Notes: generated by a model from the sequence alone, not told the origin. A stretch of DNA of 64,000 bases from Pseudomonadota bacterium (GCA_021325655.1 JAJPGT010000096.1:124001-188000), one strand, 5' to 3'. Shown: positions 1-8,648, counted from the stretch's first letter. Numbers and translations: made by a program.

Positions 1-758
1 GCGATCATCGCGTTGAAAGCGCGGGCGAGCTGCCCCACCTCGTCGTCCCGGCACGGCACCTCCAGGCGGGTGTTCGTCTGGCCAGTCTGGGCAATGCCGA
101 GCGCGGTGGAGGTGATCTGCTGCAGCGGTCGGAGCGCGCGCCCGGCCAGCCACCAGCCCACCGCGGCGGCCAGGCCCAGGGCAAGCACGGCGCCGAGCGC
201 TAGCAGCCGCAGCACGCTCGCCATCGTCGCGCGCATCGCTTGCAGCGAGGCGGCGACCTGCACGGATCCGATCGGCCGCCCCTGCACCAGGATCGGGTGG
301 ATGAGCACCCGCAGCGGCTGGCCGTCGGGTGCAACGATCTCCGCCATCTCGTCCTGGCTGGGCGGCAGCGCGTAAGCTGGCGCCAGCGGCGCGTGCACAT
401 CGCTCTCCGAGCTGGCGAGTACCCGGCCGCGGTCGTCCAGCACCTGGATCAGCAGACCCGAGGCGCTCGCGTCCTCCAGCACCGGTAGGCCCAGACGGCC
501 GGGCGGGATGTCCTCCGGCCGCAGGGTGCTGCCTGGGACCCGGTGCAAGGCCCGCTCGGTCTGGCGCGCCTGGAGGGCGAGCTGTGTATCCACCTGGTCG
601 GACAGGGTGTTCAGCAGCGTCAGGTACAGCAGCGCCGAGAACAGGAGCAGGGTGGCGGCCAGCAGAACAGCGTAGAGCAGCCCGAAGCGGACGCGCAGCG
701 AGGTGGCGAACCAGGGCCGGCCGCTGAGGCGGAGGGACCAGCGGGCCGCGGGGCTCAT
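1..758 (-). CDS. Sensor histidine kinase, N-terminal part (cut by window edge)
   Basis: Membrane sensor kinase of an OmpR/EnvZ-type two-component system. Only the sensor half lies here: the reading frame starts at ATG 758 and is still open at base 1. Two hydrophobic segments (about residues 21-45 and 165-190) enclose a roughly 120-residue extracytoplasmic region, followed by a HAMP domain ending in the motif RAFNAMI at the window edge. The His-kinase and ATPase domains must lie upstream of base 1. Its ATG overlaps the stop of the response regulator gene (ATGA at 755-758), so the two are translationally coupled. The stimulus cannot be told from the sequence. Confidence 0.85.
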   Translation of the reverse strand, partial: MSPAARWSLRLSGRPWFATSLRVRFGLLYAVLLAATLLLFSALLYLTLLNTLSDQVDTQLALQARQTERALHRVPGSTLRPEDIPPGRLGLPVLEDASASGLLIQVLDDRGRVLASSESDVHAPLAPAYALPPSQDEMAEIVAPDGQPLRVLIHPILVQGRPIGSVQVAASLQAMRATMASVLRLLALGAVLALGLAAAVGWWLAGRALRPLQQITSTALGIAQTGQTNTRLEVPCRDDEVGQLARAFNAMI

Positions 759-1462
759 GGCTCCTGGCGGAGGGAGTAGCCGACGCCGCGCAGCGTGTGC
801 AGCAGCCGGGGCGCGCCGGCCGCCTCCAGCTTCTCGCGCAGCGAACGGATGTACACATCGATCACGTTGGAGTTCCCCAGGAAATCCGAGTTCCAGACAG
901 CTCGGAAGATCTGCTCGCGGCTGAGCACGTGGCGCGGGTGGCGCAAGAAGAACTCCAGCAGGTCGAATTCCTTCGCCGTCAGCTCCAGCCGCCTACCCCC
1001 TCGGCGCGCCTCGCGGGTGATGGGGTTCAGCGTCAGGTCCGCGAACGACAGCTCTTCTCCGGCGCCCGAGGCGGGAGCGCGCCGGCGGAGTAGCGCTCGC
1101 ACCCGGGCGAGGAGCTCCTCAAGCGCGAACGGCTTCACGAGGTAATCGTCGGCGCCGCTCTCGAATCCGCTCACCTTGTCCGGCACGGTGTCACGCGCCG
1201 TCAGCATCAAGACCGGCGTATCGGACACCTCGCGGAGCCGGCGGCACACCTCCAGCCCGTCGATGCCGGGCAGCAGGAGGTCGAGCACGATCAGGTCGAA
1301 GTCGGCGCGCTGGAGCGCGGCCAGCGCCTCGTGGCCGTCGCCGGCGAGCTCGACCCGGTAGCCTTCGAGCCCCAGCCCGCGCCGCAGCACGGCCTGGATC
1401 TTCGGATCGTCGTCGACGACCAGGATCCGCGCGATGGATTGCGCTGTGGGCGCCTCGCTCAT
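755..1462 (-). CDS. OmpR/PhoB-family response regulator
   Basis: DNA-binding response regulator paired with the kinase immediately downstream. The N-terminal receiver has the acidic pocket (VVDDD), the phospho-acceptor Asp in IVLDLLLPG and the conserved Lys in VKPF. The C-terminal winged helix of the trans_reg_C family includes TAKEFDLLEFFLRH and ends with RGVGYSL, both typical of the family. I chose ATG 1462 (MSEAPTAQ) over an upstream in-frame start at 1516 because a TACAAT -10 box sits only 8 nt before 1462, which would give a leaderless mRNA. Target genes are unknown. Confidence 0.9.
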   Translation of the reverse strand: MSEAPTAQSIARILVVDDDPKIQAVLRRGLGLEGYRVELAGDGHEALAALQRADFDLIVLDLLLPGIDGLEVCRRLREVSDTPVLMLTARDTVPDKVSGFESGADDYLVKPFALEELLARVRALLRRRAPASGAGEELSFADLTLNPITREARRGGRRLELTAKEFDLLEFFLRHPRHVLSREQIFRAVWNSDFLGNSNVIDVYIRSLREKLEAAGAPRLLHTLRGVGYSLRQEP

Positions 1463-1470
1463 GGCGCCCA

Positions 1471-1476
1471 ATTGTA
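1471..1476 (-). promoter_or_regulatory. Candidate -10 box (TACAAT) of the two-component operon
   Basis: TACAAT on the minus strand ends 8 nt before the ATG of the response regulator. Transcription would begin at or within a base or two of the start codon, so the message is probably leaderless. No good -35 hexamer is visible at the expected distance. Confidence 0.5.
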
Positions 1477-1637
1477 CCCGGACCCCGGGCCCGAGTCCTG
1501 AGAAAAGAGGCTTCATCCCCGCTTCATGAACATTTCACCGCGACCTCACGTTGGGGCAAGGTGGTGGGACGTAGGCTAGCGACGGAGCAGCGGACCGGGA
1601 CGTTCGGGGGCGGCTCGAGAAACCTCGGAGGGAGGCT

Positions 1638-2075
1638 ATGGCGGCATCGTTGCCGGCATCCCAGAAGGCGCGTAGCGCGCGCGCCGTCGAGCAGTGGGCA
1701 TCGCCGGCGGGCGAGGCTGGAGCTCGTCTGGGAGCGCCCGCGGACCTCGGTCCGTCGACACAGCAGGGCAGCGCCGCGCGGGGGGGACGGCTCTTCGCCG
1801 CCATGGCCGCGCTTCGCCTCAGCGCCCTGTGCCCGGCCTCAGCCCCAGCGCTGGATGGCCAGGCGGTTCGGCTCATTCCGCTTGACCAGCGCCTCCCGCT
1901 GCCCGGCTGGGCCACACTGCCCGAGCTGGCACGGACCTGTCTGGAGCTGCGCGAGCGCGAGCGCCTCAGCGTGGGGGCGATCGCCTCGCTGGTGGGCGCG
2001 CCGCCGGAGCAGGTACGCGACTGGCTGTTCGAGGCTCGCGAGCACCTGCGGCGCGCCGGGCGCTCACGGGAATAG
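1638..2075 (+). CDS. Small protein with sigma-70 region 4-like helix-turn-helix
   Basis: A 145-residue protein. The first ~85 residues are Ala/Pro/Gly-rich and look unstructured. Residues ~92-140 resemble a sigma-70 region 4 / LuxR-type HTH: LPELARTCLELRERERLSVG leads into a second helix pair with GAPPEQVRDWLFEAREHLR, the usual 'order of hydrophobics' of the recognition helix. There is no sigma region 2, so it is not a sigma factor by itself. The ATG follows a strong Shine-Dalgarno (GGAGGGAGG). It is divergent from the response regulator gene. It could be an anti-sigma-like or accessory DNA-binding protein; function unknown. Confidence 0.6.
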   Translation: MAASLPASQKARSARAVEQWASPAGEAGARLGAPADLGPSTQQGSAARGGRLFAAMAALRLSALCPASAPALDGQAVRLIPLDQRLPLPGWATLPELARTCLELRERERLSVGAIASLVGAPPEQVRDWLFEAREHLRRAGRSRE

Positions 2076-2201
2076 CCATGAGGGAAGCACACTGGCCACG
2101 CGGAGCGGCGTCCCGCTCGTCCCCGCCGCGCTCGACCCGCCTTTCCTCGCCCGGGCGCAGCCGTTCCCTCTATCTTGTGCGCCCGGGAGCGTGACACCCG
2201 C

Positions 2202-2843
2202 ATGCAGAACGCACTCGTCGCTGCCTTGACGCTTGCTGCGCTGCTGCTCAGCCAGGCAGCGCCAGTGCTCGCGGCTGGGCGGCAGATCCCCCTGGACCTG
2301 GTATCCCAGCTTAACTTCATCCTGCCCACGAACGCGGTCCCGACGGGGGGCGTAACGTGGGCGGGGGTCAACTACCGTCTGGACAGCCGCGTCTTCCGTA
2401 CTCGCGACGCGGCGCTGAGCTGGTATCCCGAGGAGCTGAGCCTGAGCGTGCCGGGCGAGGCGCGCCACGCTACCGCCGTGCACATCCTGATCAACCTGGA
2501 GGGCGAGCCGGGCGAGTTCACCGGCCAGAAGGTGGGCGAGCTGGTGCTCAGCGGGAGCAGCGGCGGCCAGCAAAGCGTCGATCTGGTGGCGGGCGTCAAC
2601 GTGCGTGGCTGGCTGCTGGCCGATTCGGCCACGCCGCTCACCGACCCGAATACCAAAGAGGTCTATCGCGGCCCAGACAGCTACGGCCGAACCGCGGTGA
2701 TCGACAGCCTGACCGTCCCAGTCGACCCGTCGCTCTCCGCCAGCGGCCTGGCCCGGATCAGCATCCGCGACACCTCGTTCGAAACCGCCAACTCGCTCGA
2801 CCCCGGCCTCATCATCCGCGCTGTCACGGTGGACACCGAGTAA
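2202..2843 (+). CDS. Secreted protein of unknown function
   Basis: A 213-residue exported protein. The start ATG 2202 gives an ideal signal peptide (MQNALVAALTLAALLLSQ, cleavage near VLAAG); an in-frame start at 2175 would add charged residues in front of it and is less likely. The mature part is rich in beta-prone stretches, including TAVHILINLEGEPGEFTGQ and a segment near the C-terminus with IDSLTVPVDPSLSASGLARI, suggesting a beta-sandwich. It has no cysteines and no membrane anchor. I do not recognise the family. It is followed by a strong hairpin terminator. Confidence 0.65.
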   Translation: MQNALVAALTLAALLLSQAAPVLAAGRQIPLDLVSQLNFILPTNAVPTGGVTWAGVNYRLDSRVFRTRDAALSWYPEELSLSVPGEARHATAVHILINLEGEPGEFTGQKVGELVLSGSSGGQQSVDLVAGVNVRGWLLADSATPLTDPNTKEVYRGPDSYGRTAVIDSLTVPVDPSLSASGLARISIRDTSFETANSLDPGLIIRAVTVDTE

Positions 2844-2895
2844 CCCCGGTCCCTCGTGCTGGCCAGGCAGCGACAGCGAGCAATTCTGAACACAC

Positions 2896-2936
2896 AAAAG
2901 GCGGAGCCCCTGGCGTACTGCCAGGGGCTCCGCTTG
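2896..2936 (-). terminator. Intrinsic terminator of the small minus-strand transcript (possibly bidirectional)
   Basis: A perfect 14-bp stem (2901-2914 with 2920-2933, 5-nt loop) is followed on the minus strand by CTTTTGTGTGTT. On the plus strand it lies downstream of the secreted-protein gene and is followed by TTGT, so it may serve both strands. Confidence 0.8.
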
Positions 2937-2949
2937 TCCTTGCGGACGA

Positions 2950-3021
2950 GAGGGCATCCGGCTTGGGAAGCCGGAAGCGCCCGGATGGGCCCTAGGAGGT
3001 CATCCCTCCCCGGATGCCCTC
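2950..3021 (-). ncRNA. Structured region of the small transcript with competing hairpins
   Basis: A perfect 12-bp pairing joins 3010-3021 to 2950-2961, enclosing most of the 14-codon frame. An alternative 7-bp hairpin (2958-2964 with 2968-2974) shares bases 2958-2961 with it, so the two folds exclude each other, as in attenuators. The terminator at 2896-2936 follows. Which fold forms, and whether translation of the short frame decides it, is inference. Confidence 0.35.
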
Positions 3022-3036
3022 ATGACTATTACTCAT
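2992..3036 (-). CDS. Candidate 14-residue peptide MSNSHEGIRGGMTS
   Basis: A 14-codon reading frame (ATG 3036 to TAG 2992). It is preceded by AAAGGAGGTG, a near-perfect complement of the 16S rRNA 3' end, ending about 9 nt before the ATG. It is the only start codon well placed for that ribosome-binding site. Downstream come a nested hairpin (2950-3021) and an intrinsic terminator (2896-2936), with no larger gene between, so the peptide or the RNA itself appears to be the product. The peptide is hydrophilic, with no membrane segment. It could be a leader peptide, a microprotein or part of a regulatory RNA; no homologue is recognised. Confidence 0.4.
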   Translation of the reverse strand: MSNSHEGIRGGMTS

Positions 3037-3166
3037 AATGGGCACCACCTCCTTTCACCGAGCGGCAGTGTACCACAGGCGGGGTGATCGCACCATGCAT
3101 TCGCCGCTGCCGCTGGCATACTGCCTGCCACTAGCCCAGCAGACGCTTCTGTGAGGCAGACGGAGC

Positions 3167-3496
3167 ATGGCAACGCTGGACCCCAACGAGCTGCGGACGG
3201 GGATGCAGGTAATCGACGCCAACGGCGTTCCGCTTGGCACCGTGAAGCGGGTGCTCACCCGCGGCGAGGTGCTGAGGCTGCCCGACATCCACCCGGAGGA
3301 CGTACCACCCGAGAGCGACTTCCCCTATCTAGAGGTAGAAGCGCGGGGGCACCATCCAACAACGCTGATCTACAACGGCTACTACATCCCGCGCAGCGCC
3401 ATCACCACGGTGCGCGGGGCCGACATCTGGATCAGCGGCACCCGCGCCGACCTGGACAACCTCGGCTGGAACGACAAGCCGGGCTTTCTCCCCTAG
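3167..3496 (+). CDS. PRC-barrel / DUF2171-like protein
   Basis: A 109-residue soluble protein. The N-terminus (LRTGMQVIDANGVPLGTVKR) matches the opening strands of PRC-barrel/DUF2171 domains: a conserved 'G-x-x-V-x-D-x-x-G-x-x-x-G-x-V' turn. It is followed by a charged loop and a second half with YIPRSAITTVRGADIWI, again as in the family. Such proteins usually bind other proteins or RNA and have no known catalysis. The ATG at 3167 follows a purine-rich stretch (GGCAGACGGAGC). No operon partner is evident: it is convergent with galE. Confidence 0.7.
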   Translation: MATLDPNELRTGMQVIDANGVPLGTVKRVLTRGEVLRLPDIHPEDVPPESDFPYLEVEARGHHPTTLIYNGYYIPRSAITTVRGADIWISGTRADLDNLGWNDKPGFLP

Positions 3497-3568
3497 CGCC
3501 GTTTCCCCCGCGCCCCGCGCTCCCACCCGGGTGCCTGAGGCGTCCCACTGGCTGGGTGGGCGCTCGGG

Positions 3569-4555
3569 TCAGTCTCCGTAGCCGTTCGGGTGGGTGGCGT
3601 GCCAGCGCCAGGCGGTCTGGATGATCTCCTGCAGCCCGGGCCGCTCCGGCCGCCAGCCGAGCTCCGCCTGGATGCGGGTGGGGTCGGCCACGAGTACAGG
3701 GGGGTCGCCGGCGAAGCGCGGCACCGCCTCCCAGGGGATGGTTCGGCCGGTCACCCGCTGGCAGGTCTCGATAACCTGGTGGACCGAGTAGCCGCGCCCG
3801 GTGCCCACGTTGTAGATCGGCGCCGTCTGGCCCGCACGGAGCGCCTCCAGCGCCAGCACGTGCGCCCGAGCGAGGTCACAGACGTGGATGTAGTCGCGGA
3901 TGCAGGTGCCGTCCGGCGTCGGGTGGTCAGTCCCGAAGACAGTGACCCGCTCCTCCAACCCCTGCGCCACCCGCAGCACCCGCGGGATGAGGTGGCTTTC
4001 GCCGCGGTGCGCCTCGCCCAGAGTGCCGCTGGGGTGGGCGCCGGCTGCGTTGAAGTAGCGCAGCGCGACCGAGCGCAGCCCATGCGCCGCCTGGTAGTCG
4101 GCGAGCACCCGCTCCACCATCGCCTTCGTCGCCGCGTAGGGGTTGATCGGGCGCGGCAGCTCCTCCTCGGGAATCGGCACCCGCGACGGCACTCCGTACA
4201 CCCCGGCGGAGGAGGAGAAGACGAGGTGGCGAACGCCGAACTGGAGCATCCGGTCGAGCAGCTCCAGGGTGTGCGCAACGTTGTTGCGGTAGTACTTGCC
4301 CGGGTTGGCCGCCGATTCCCGCGCCTCGATGTATCCGGCGAAGTGGATCACCGCGTCGAAGCCGTAGCGGCCGAACAGCAGCGGCAGCGCCTGCCCCCCT
4401 TCGACCGTCCCGACCACCAGGACCTCGGGCGGCACCGCTGCGGCGTGCCCGTGCTCCAGACTGTCCAGCACCACCGGCTCGTGGCCCGCGTCCAGCAGCG
4501 CCCGCACGGTGTGCGAGCCAATGTACCCGGCGCCGCCGGTGACCAGCACCCGCAT
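3569..4555 (-). CDS. galE: UDP-glucose 4-epimerase
   Basis: A 328-residue short-chain dehydrogenase-type epimerase interconverting UDP-glucose and UDP-galactose, supplying galactosyl units for polysaccharide and glycolipid synthesis. The NAD-binding motif GGAGYIGSH is at residues 7-15. The catalytic YxxxK is in NPYAATKAMVE, preceded by the Ser-rich FSSSAGVYG segment. The C-terminus ends with the usual substrate-binding helices. ATG 4555 places the Rossmann strand (MRVLVTGG) at the very N-terminus; longer in-frame starts lie inside pyrG. It begins 14 nt after the pyrG stop and is probably cotranscribed with it. Confidence 0.95.
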   Translation of the reverse strand: MRVLVTGGAGYIGSHTVRALLDAGHEPVVLDSLEHGHAAAVPPEVLVVGTVEGGQALPLLFGRYGFDAVIHFAGYIEARESAANPGKYYRNNVAHTLELLDRMLQFGVRHLVFSSSAGVYGVPSRVPIPEEELPRPINPYAATKAMVERVLADYQAAHGLRSVALRYFNAAGAHPSGTLGEAHRGESHLIPRVLRVAQGLEERVTVFGTDHPTPDGTCIRDYIHVCDLARAHVLALEALRAGQTAPIYNVGTGRGYSVHQVIETCQRVTGRTIPWEAVPRFAGDPPVLVADPTRIQAELGWRPERPGLQEIIQTAWRWHATHPNGYGD

Positions 4556-4568
4556 CGGTCGCTCGCCG

Positions 4569-6227
4569 CTACGCCAGGACTGAGGCACCGTTCGTCGGCA
4601 CAGCGCGCTCCGCGCCCGTGCGCCGCTGCTGGTAGGCCTTGGCGGCGCCAACGAAGTCCCGGAACAGCGGGTGCGGCCGGTTCGGGCGCGATTTGAACTC
4701 CGGGTGGAACTGGGTTCCCAGCATCCAGGGATGGTCGCGCAGCTCGCAGATCTCCACCAGCCGGCCATCCGGCGAGAGCCCGCTGGCCCGCAGTCCGGCG
4801 CGCGTCAGCAGCTCGCGGAAGTCGTTGTTAAACTCGAACCGGTGCCGGTGCCGCTCGAAGACGATCTGCTGGTCATAGGCCGCGGCCGCCAGCGTGCCGG
4901 GCATGAGCTGGCAGGGGTAGACGCCCAGCCGCATGGTGCCGCCCTTGTCCGCCACGTCCTTCTGCTCCGGTAGCAGGTCGATCACCGGGTAGCGGCTGAA
5001 CAGGTTGAACTCGGTCGAGTTCGGCTCCTCCGAGCCCAGCACGTGTCGAGCGAACTCGATCACCATCACCTGCATCCCCAGACACAGCCCGAAGTACGGC
5101 ACCCCACGCTCGCGGGCGAAGGTGGCGGTGCGAATCATCCCCTCGACGCCGCGGTAGCCGAAGCCGCCGGGGACGACGATCCCATCCAGATCCTCCAGCA
5201 CCCGCAGGTCGGCGTCGCCCTCCAGCGTCTGGGAGTCGATCCACCGGATCCGCACCTTGCGGTCATGGTGCCAGGCGGCGTGGTGGAGCGACTCGCGGAC
5301 GCTGATGTACGCGTCCTGGAGCTCGACGTATTTGCCGACAACGCCGATCGTCAGCTCCTCGCGCAGGCTCTTGACCCTGGTCACCAGCTCCCGCCAGTCG
5401 GACAGGTCTGGCCCCTGGCTCGCCTGGAGCTCCAGCCGCTCGATGATGAAGCTGTCCAGGTCGTGGGCGTCGAGGATGAGCGGCACTTCGTAGATCGAGT
5501 CGGCGGTAACCAGCGGAACGACGCCGCGCGCATCCACGTCGCAGAACTGGGCGATCTTCTCAGTCAGGTCCTCGGTGACCGGGTGGTCGGAGCGCAGGAC
5601 GATGACGTCCGGGTTGATCCCGATGCTCCGCAGTTCTTTGACCGAGTGCTGGGTCGGCTTACTCTTCAGCTCGCCGGTGGCGCCGATGTAAGGGAGCCAG
5701 GTGACGTGGATGAACAGGGTGCCGGCGGGGCCGGTCTCGCGATGGATCTGGCGCGCGGCTTCGAGGAACGGCAGGCATTCGATGTCGCCCACCGTGCCAC
5801 CCACCTCGGCGATCACCACCTGTGCCCCCGTCTGCTTGCCAACGCGGAAGATGCGGTCCTTGATCTCGTTGGTGATGTGCGGCACTACCTGGATCGTTCC
5901 GCCGAGGAAGTCCCCACGCCGCTCGCGGCCGATCACCGCCGAGTAGATCTGCCCGGTGGTGACGTTGGAGGTGCGGGTGAGGTTGGCGTCGATGAACCGC
6001 TCGTAGTGGCCGAGGTCCAGGTCCGTCTCCGCGCCGTCGTCGGTGACGAACACCTCCCCGTGCTGATATGGCGACATGGTGCCCGGATCGACGTTGATGT
6101 AGGGGTCGAGCTTGACCAGGGAGACCGAGACGCCGCGGCCCTTCAGCAAGCGGCCGAGCGAGGCGACGGTAATGCCCTTGCCCACCGACGAGACAACGCC
6201 GCCACTTACAAAGATGTACTTCGTCAC
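4569..6227 (-). CDS. pyrG: CTP synthase
   Basis: A 552-residue glutamine-dependent CTP synthetase converting UTP to CTP. The N-terminal amidoligase domain starts with the family signature [17 protein letters not shown] and contains the usual [16 protein letters not shown] segment. The C-terminal class I glutamine amidotransferase has the nucleophile Cys in YFGLCLGMQ and the His/Glu of [11 protein letters not shown] 6227 is chosen because GGGAGGGG lies just upstream and family members begin with this motif; an ATG at 6269 would add 14 atypical residues. It is followed closely by galE. A structured leader with a terminator-like hairpin precedes it. Confidence 0.95.
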   Translation of the reverse strand: MTKYIFVSGGVVSSVGKGITVASLGRLLKGRGVSVSLVKLDPYINVDPGTMSPYQHGEVFVTDDGAETDLDLGHYERFIDANLTRTSNVTTGQIYSAVIGRERRGDFLGGTIQVVPHITNEIKDRIFRVGKQTGAQVVIAEVGGTVGDIECLPFLEAARQIHRETGPAGTLFIHVTWLPYIGATGELKSKPTQHSVKELRSIGINPDVIVLRSDHPVTEDLTEKIAQFCDVDARGVVPLVTADSIYEVPLILDAHDLDSFIIERLELQASQGPDLSDWRELVTRVKSLREELTIGVVGKYVELQDAYISVRESLHHAAWHHDRKVRIRWIDSQTLEGDADLRVLEDLDGIVVPGGFGYRGVEGMIRTATFARERGVPYFGLCLGMQVMVIEFARHVLGSEEPNSTEFNLFSRYPVIDLLPEQKDVADKGGTMRLGVYPCQLMPGTLAAAAYDQQIVFERHRHRFEFNNDFRELLTRAGLRASGLSPDGRLVEICELRDHPWMLGTQFHPEFKSRPNRPHPLFRDFVGAAKAYQQRRTGAERAVPTNGASVLA

Positions 6228-6271
6228 GCACCCCTCCCAGCCTGGTTGCTTCCCGCGCAGCCTGCACAAAG

Positions 6272-6303
6272 AGACACCGGCGCTGGTGTGAGCGCCGGTG
6301 TCT
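6272..6303 (-). terminator. Terminator-like hairpin in the pyrG leader (candidate attenuator)
   Basis: A perfect 13-bp stem (6272-6284 with 6291-6303, 6-nt loop) is followed on the minus strand by CTTTGTG, about 45 nt before the pyrG GTG. A second 7-bp hairpin (6310-6316 with 6328-6334) lies just upstream. Known pyrG genes in Gram-positive bacteria are controlled by attenuation at a leader terminator; here that is an analogy only. Confidence 0.5.
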
Positions 6304-6396
6304 GAAGGAGCCGAGCACGAGACGGAGGCTCGGCAGGGTTTGGGATCACCCGCTGGTACCCTCGCCGCACGCCGCCTCCACGCGAGCTTCTCGTGT

Positions 6397-6402
6397 AGTG
6401 TA
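6397..6402 (-). promoter_or_regulatory. Candidate -10 box (TACACT) upstream of pyrG
   Basis: TACACT on the minus strand, about 170 nt before the pyrG start, would give a leader of ~160 nt containing both hairpins. No convincing -35 hexamer is seen. Confidence 0.35.
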
Positions 6403-6474
6403 CCCCACGGCGTGGCCCGGGAGCCCGATTCCGAGCATGCTGAGACGATGACGTGATGCTGACGGCGGGGCGCC

Positions 6475-7581
6475 TCAGCGCTCTGGGCCGAGCAGCCGAC
6501 CGGCGAGGAGCCGCAGCGCCGGGCGGGCGAGCACCTCCGGATCCTCGCGCGGGTCGTCCGGGTAGGCCACCAGGTCGGCCGGAGCGCCTTCCTCCAGGCC
6601 GGGCAGCCCCAGGAAGCGGCGCGCTGCCCACGAGCCGGCCGCCAGCGCGTCCGGCTGGGGCAGGCCCGCGCTCAGCAGCCGGCGAATCTCCTCGCGGATC
6701 ATCCCGTGTGGCCCCATGCCGGCGTCGGTTCCCGCCAGCACCAGCACCCCAGCCTCGGCGGCGCGTCGGGTCATCTCCGGGTGCCGGCTGGCCGCGGCCC
6801 GGAGCATCGCCTCCGTTCGCGGCGTCAGCTCCAACGCCCCAAGCATCGCCTCGACGGCGGGGATGATGGTCAGCGTCGGCACCAGCACGATGCCATGTCG
6901 CGCCATCGCCGCCAGATGGTCGTCCCGCAGTCCCCAGCCGTGCTCGATTGAGTCGAAGCCGGCCTCGATCGCGGCGTCGATCGTCTCGGCAATGGTTGCG
7001 TGGATCGCGATTCTGGCCCCGAGCGCGTGCACCCGCTGCGCCGCGGCGGCAAGCGTGGCGGGCCGGAAGTTCGACTGCATCCGGCCATTCGAGCTGAAGA
7101 AGTCGCCGATCACCTTGGCCCAGGCGCCGCTGGCCCGCGCCTCCTCCTCGGCAGCCTGCGGCAGCTCCTCGTCCCGTACCTCACGGGCAAGACCCGGGAA
7201 GTAGCCGCCGGGCGGCGCCAGGAACCGGCCACCGCTAAAGACACGCGGCAGGTCCTCATCCGGCCCCAGCCCCACGGAGGCGTGGTCCGGCCCGCCCGGC
7301 TCGCGGATCGTCAGGACGCCGGCCTCCAGTTGCGCCCGGGCGCTGGCCCGGGCGCGCTCCCGCGGCGGCGCGTGCGGCGGAGCCGGACTGGCCAGCCCGA
7401 GATGGGCGTGGGCATCTACCAGGCCGGGAGTCAGGTAACCGCCGTTCAGAGCGGTCTGGGCGTCCTCCGGCGCCTGAAAAGTGAGTCGGCCGTCGACCAC
7501 GAACAGGTCACGCCTGGCCCCCTCCGGCAGTAGGACTCCGCGCAGATGCAATGGCCGCGCCCCCAATGCTCCAGTGCCCAT
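6475..7581 (-). CDS. Amidohydrolase (imidazolonepropionase-like)
   Basis: A 368-residue metal-dependent hydrolase of the amidohydrolase superfamily. Metal ligands are visible: the HxH pair in [10 protein letters not shown], a Lys in [10 protein letters not shown] that may be the bridging carboxylated residue, His in ARIAIHATI, His in [11 protein letters not shown] and Asp in LAGTDAGMG. The barrel is flanked by the usual small beta-sandwich built from N- and C-terminal segments ([10 protein letters not shown], and [10 protein letters not shown] near the end). The substrate cannot be assigned: relatives hydrolyse cyclic amides, prolidase-type dipeptides or deaminate bases. It is upstream of pyrG on the same strand but separated by pyrG's own leader. 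Confidence 0.85.
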   Translation of the reverse strand: MGTGALGARPLHLRGVLLPEGARRDLFVVDGRLTFQAPEDAQTALNGGYLTPGLVDAHAHLGLASPAPPHAPPRERARASARAQLEAGVLTIREPGGPDHASVGLGPDEDLPRVFSGGRFLAPPGGYFPGLAREVRDEELPQAAEEEARASGAWAKVIGDFFSSNGRMQSNFRPATLAAAAQRVHALGARIAIHATIAETIDAAIEAGFDSIEHGWGLRDDHLAAMARHGIVLVPTLTIIPAVEAMLGALELTPRTEAMLRAAASRHPEMTRRAAEAGVLVLAGTDAGMGPHGMIREEIRRLLSAGLPQPDALAAGSWAARRFLGLPGLEEGAPADLVAYPDDPREDPEVLARPALRLLAGRLLGPER

Positions 7582-7664
7582 CAGCGCCCCCAGGTGAGAT
7601 GTCAGAGAGATCGTCGTGGGAGCGCGGGCAGCGTTACAGCGGCACCCGGGCTGGCCAGCCCACG

Positions 7665-7994
7665 TTAGTAGCGCTCGAACCGCTCGACGGGCAGGACGAA
7701 GCAGATGGCGCCGCCCACTTCCACTTCCAGCGGATAGGGCATGTACAGCTCGCCAGGCTCCATCACCGGCGGCAGCGGGTTGACGTACTGGCGGCGGGTG
7801 GTGCAGGTCTCGCGGATGATCGTGAGCACCTCGTCGACCCGCTCGTCCTCGACGCCGATGAGCAGCGTCGCGTTCACTTCGCGCAGGAACCCGCCTGCCG
7901 TCTTGACCCGGGTGCTGCGGAAGTCGCGCCGCGTCAGCCCATCGATCAGATCGCCGGCGTCTTCAGATTGCACGATGGCGATGACCAGCTTCAT
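7665..7994 (-). CDS. darA: Cyclic-di-AMP receptor (DarA/PstA family)
   Basis: A 109-residue PII-like signalling protein of the CdAMP_rec family (formerly YaaQ/DUF970). MKLVIAIVQSEDAGDLIDGL and LTRRDFRSTRVKTAGGFLRE carry the conserved beta1-alpha1-beta2 core and the Gly-Gly turn. NATLLIGVEDERVDEVLTII is the second ferredoxin-like half. Such proteins trimerise and bind c-di-AMP at subunit interfaces. Its ATG directly abuts the tmk stop codon, and the tmk-darA neighbourhood is common in Firmicutes and Chloroflexota. It implies c-di-AMP signalling in this organism; the cyclase is not in the window. Confidence 0.9.
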   Translation of the reverse strand: MKLVIAIVQSEDAGDLIDGLTRRDFRSTRVKTAGGFLREVNATLLIGVEDERVDEVLTIIRETCTTRRQYVNPLPPVMEPGELYMPYPLEVEVGGAICFVLPVERFERY

Positions 7995-8648
7995 TCAGGC
8001 ATCACCCGGGCGCTCGGAACGAGCGGCGAGCCGCTGCAGGACGGCGTCCAGGATCTCGCGAGCGAGGTCGTCCGCCGGACGCTGCGCGTCCAGCACCTGC
8101 CAGCGCCCTGGCTCGCGCGCGGCCAGCTCCAGGAAGCCGCGCCGCACCGCCCGATGATAGGCCACTGACTCCTGATCCAGACGATTCCACTCGGCACTGC
8201 CGCTCCGCTTTCGCGCCAAGCCGACCTCCGTCGGGAGATCGAGCAGGAACGTCAGGTCTGGCATAAGCCCGCCGGTCGCAAAGGATAGCACGTTGGCCAG
8301 CGCCTGCCTATCTAATCCGCGCCCAGCGCCCTGGTAGGCCTGGGTCGAGTCAACGTAGCGGTCGGCGAGGACGATCCGGCCAGCCGCGAGCGCTGGCCGG
8401 ATCACCGTGGCGACGAGCTGCGCCCGCGCCGCGCAGAACAGCAGCACCTCCGCCCGCGGGTCGAACGCCAGGCCCGGAGTGCTGAGCAGCAGCTCGCGGA
8501 CCCGTTCGCCCAGCGGGGTTCCGCCGGGCTCGCGGACGGCCAGGGCCTCCAGGCCGCGCTCCTGGAGCCGTTCCAGGAGCAGACGGATCTGGGTGGACTT
8601 GCCCGCGCCCTCCGGCCCCTCGAAGGTGACGAACAGCGCCGGGCTCAC
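7995..8648 (-). CDS. tmk: Thymidylate kinase
   Basis: A 217-residue P-loop kinase converting dTMP to dTDP, essential for DNA synthesis. Walker A is [11 protein letters not shown] near residue 8. The DR(Y/F) motif is in [13 protein letters not shown], and the LID region follows in [13 protein letters not shown]. Length and motif spacing are standard. It overlaps the upstream R3H ATPase gene by four bases (ATGA, 8645-8648) and its stop abuts darA, so the three form a tight operon. Confidence 0.95.
   Translation of the reverse strand: MSPALFVTFEGPEGAGKSTQIRLLLERLQERGLEALAVREPGGTPLGERVRELLLSTPGLAFDPRAEVLLFCAARAQLVATVIRPALAAGRIVLADRYVDSTQAYQGAGRGLDRQALANVLSFATGGLMPDLTFLLDLPTEVGLARKRSGSAEWNRLDQESVAYHRAVRRGFLELAAREPGRWQVLDAQRPADDLAREILDAVLQRLAARSERPGDA

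Noticed and set aside
6290-6402. T-box-like sequence in the pyrG leader (GGGTACC followed by GCGGG)
   Set aside because: It resembles the T-box antiterminator motif only loosely, lacks UGGNACCGCG, and pyrG is not an aminoacyl-tRNA-linked gene.
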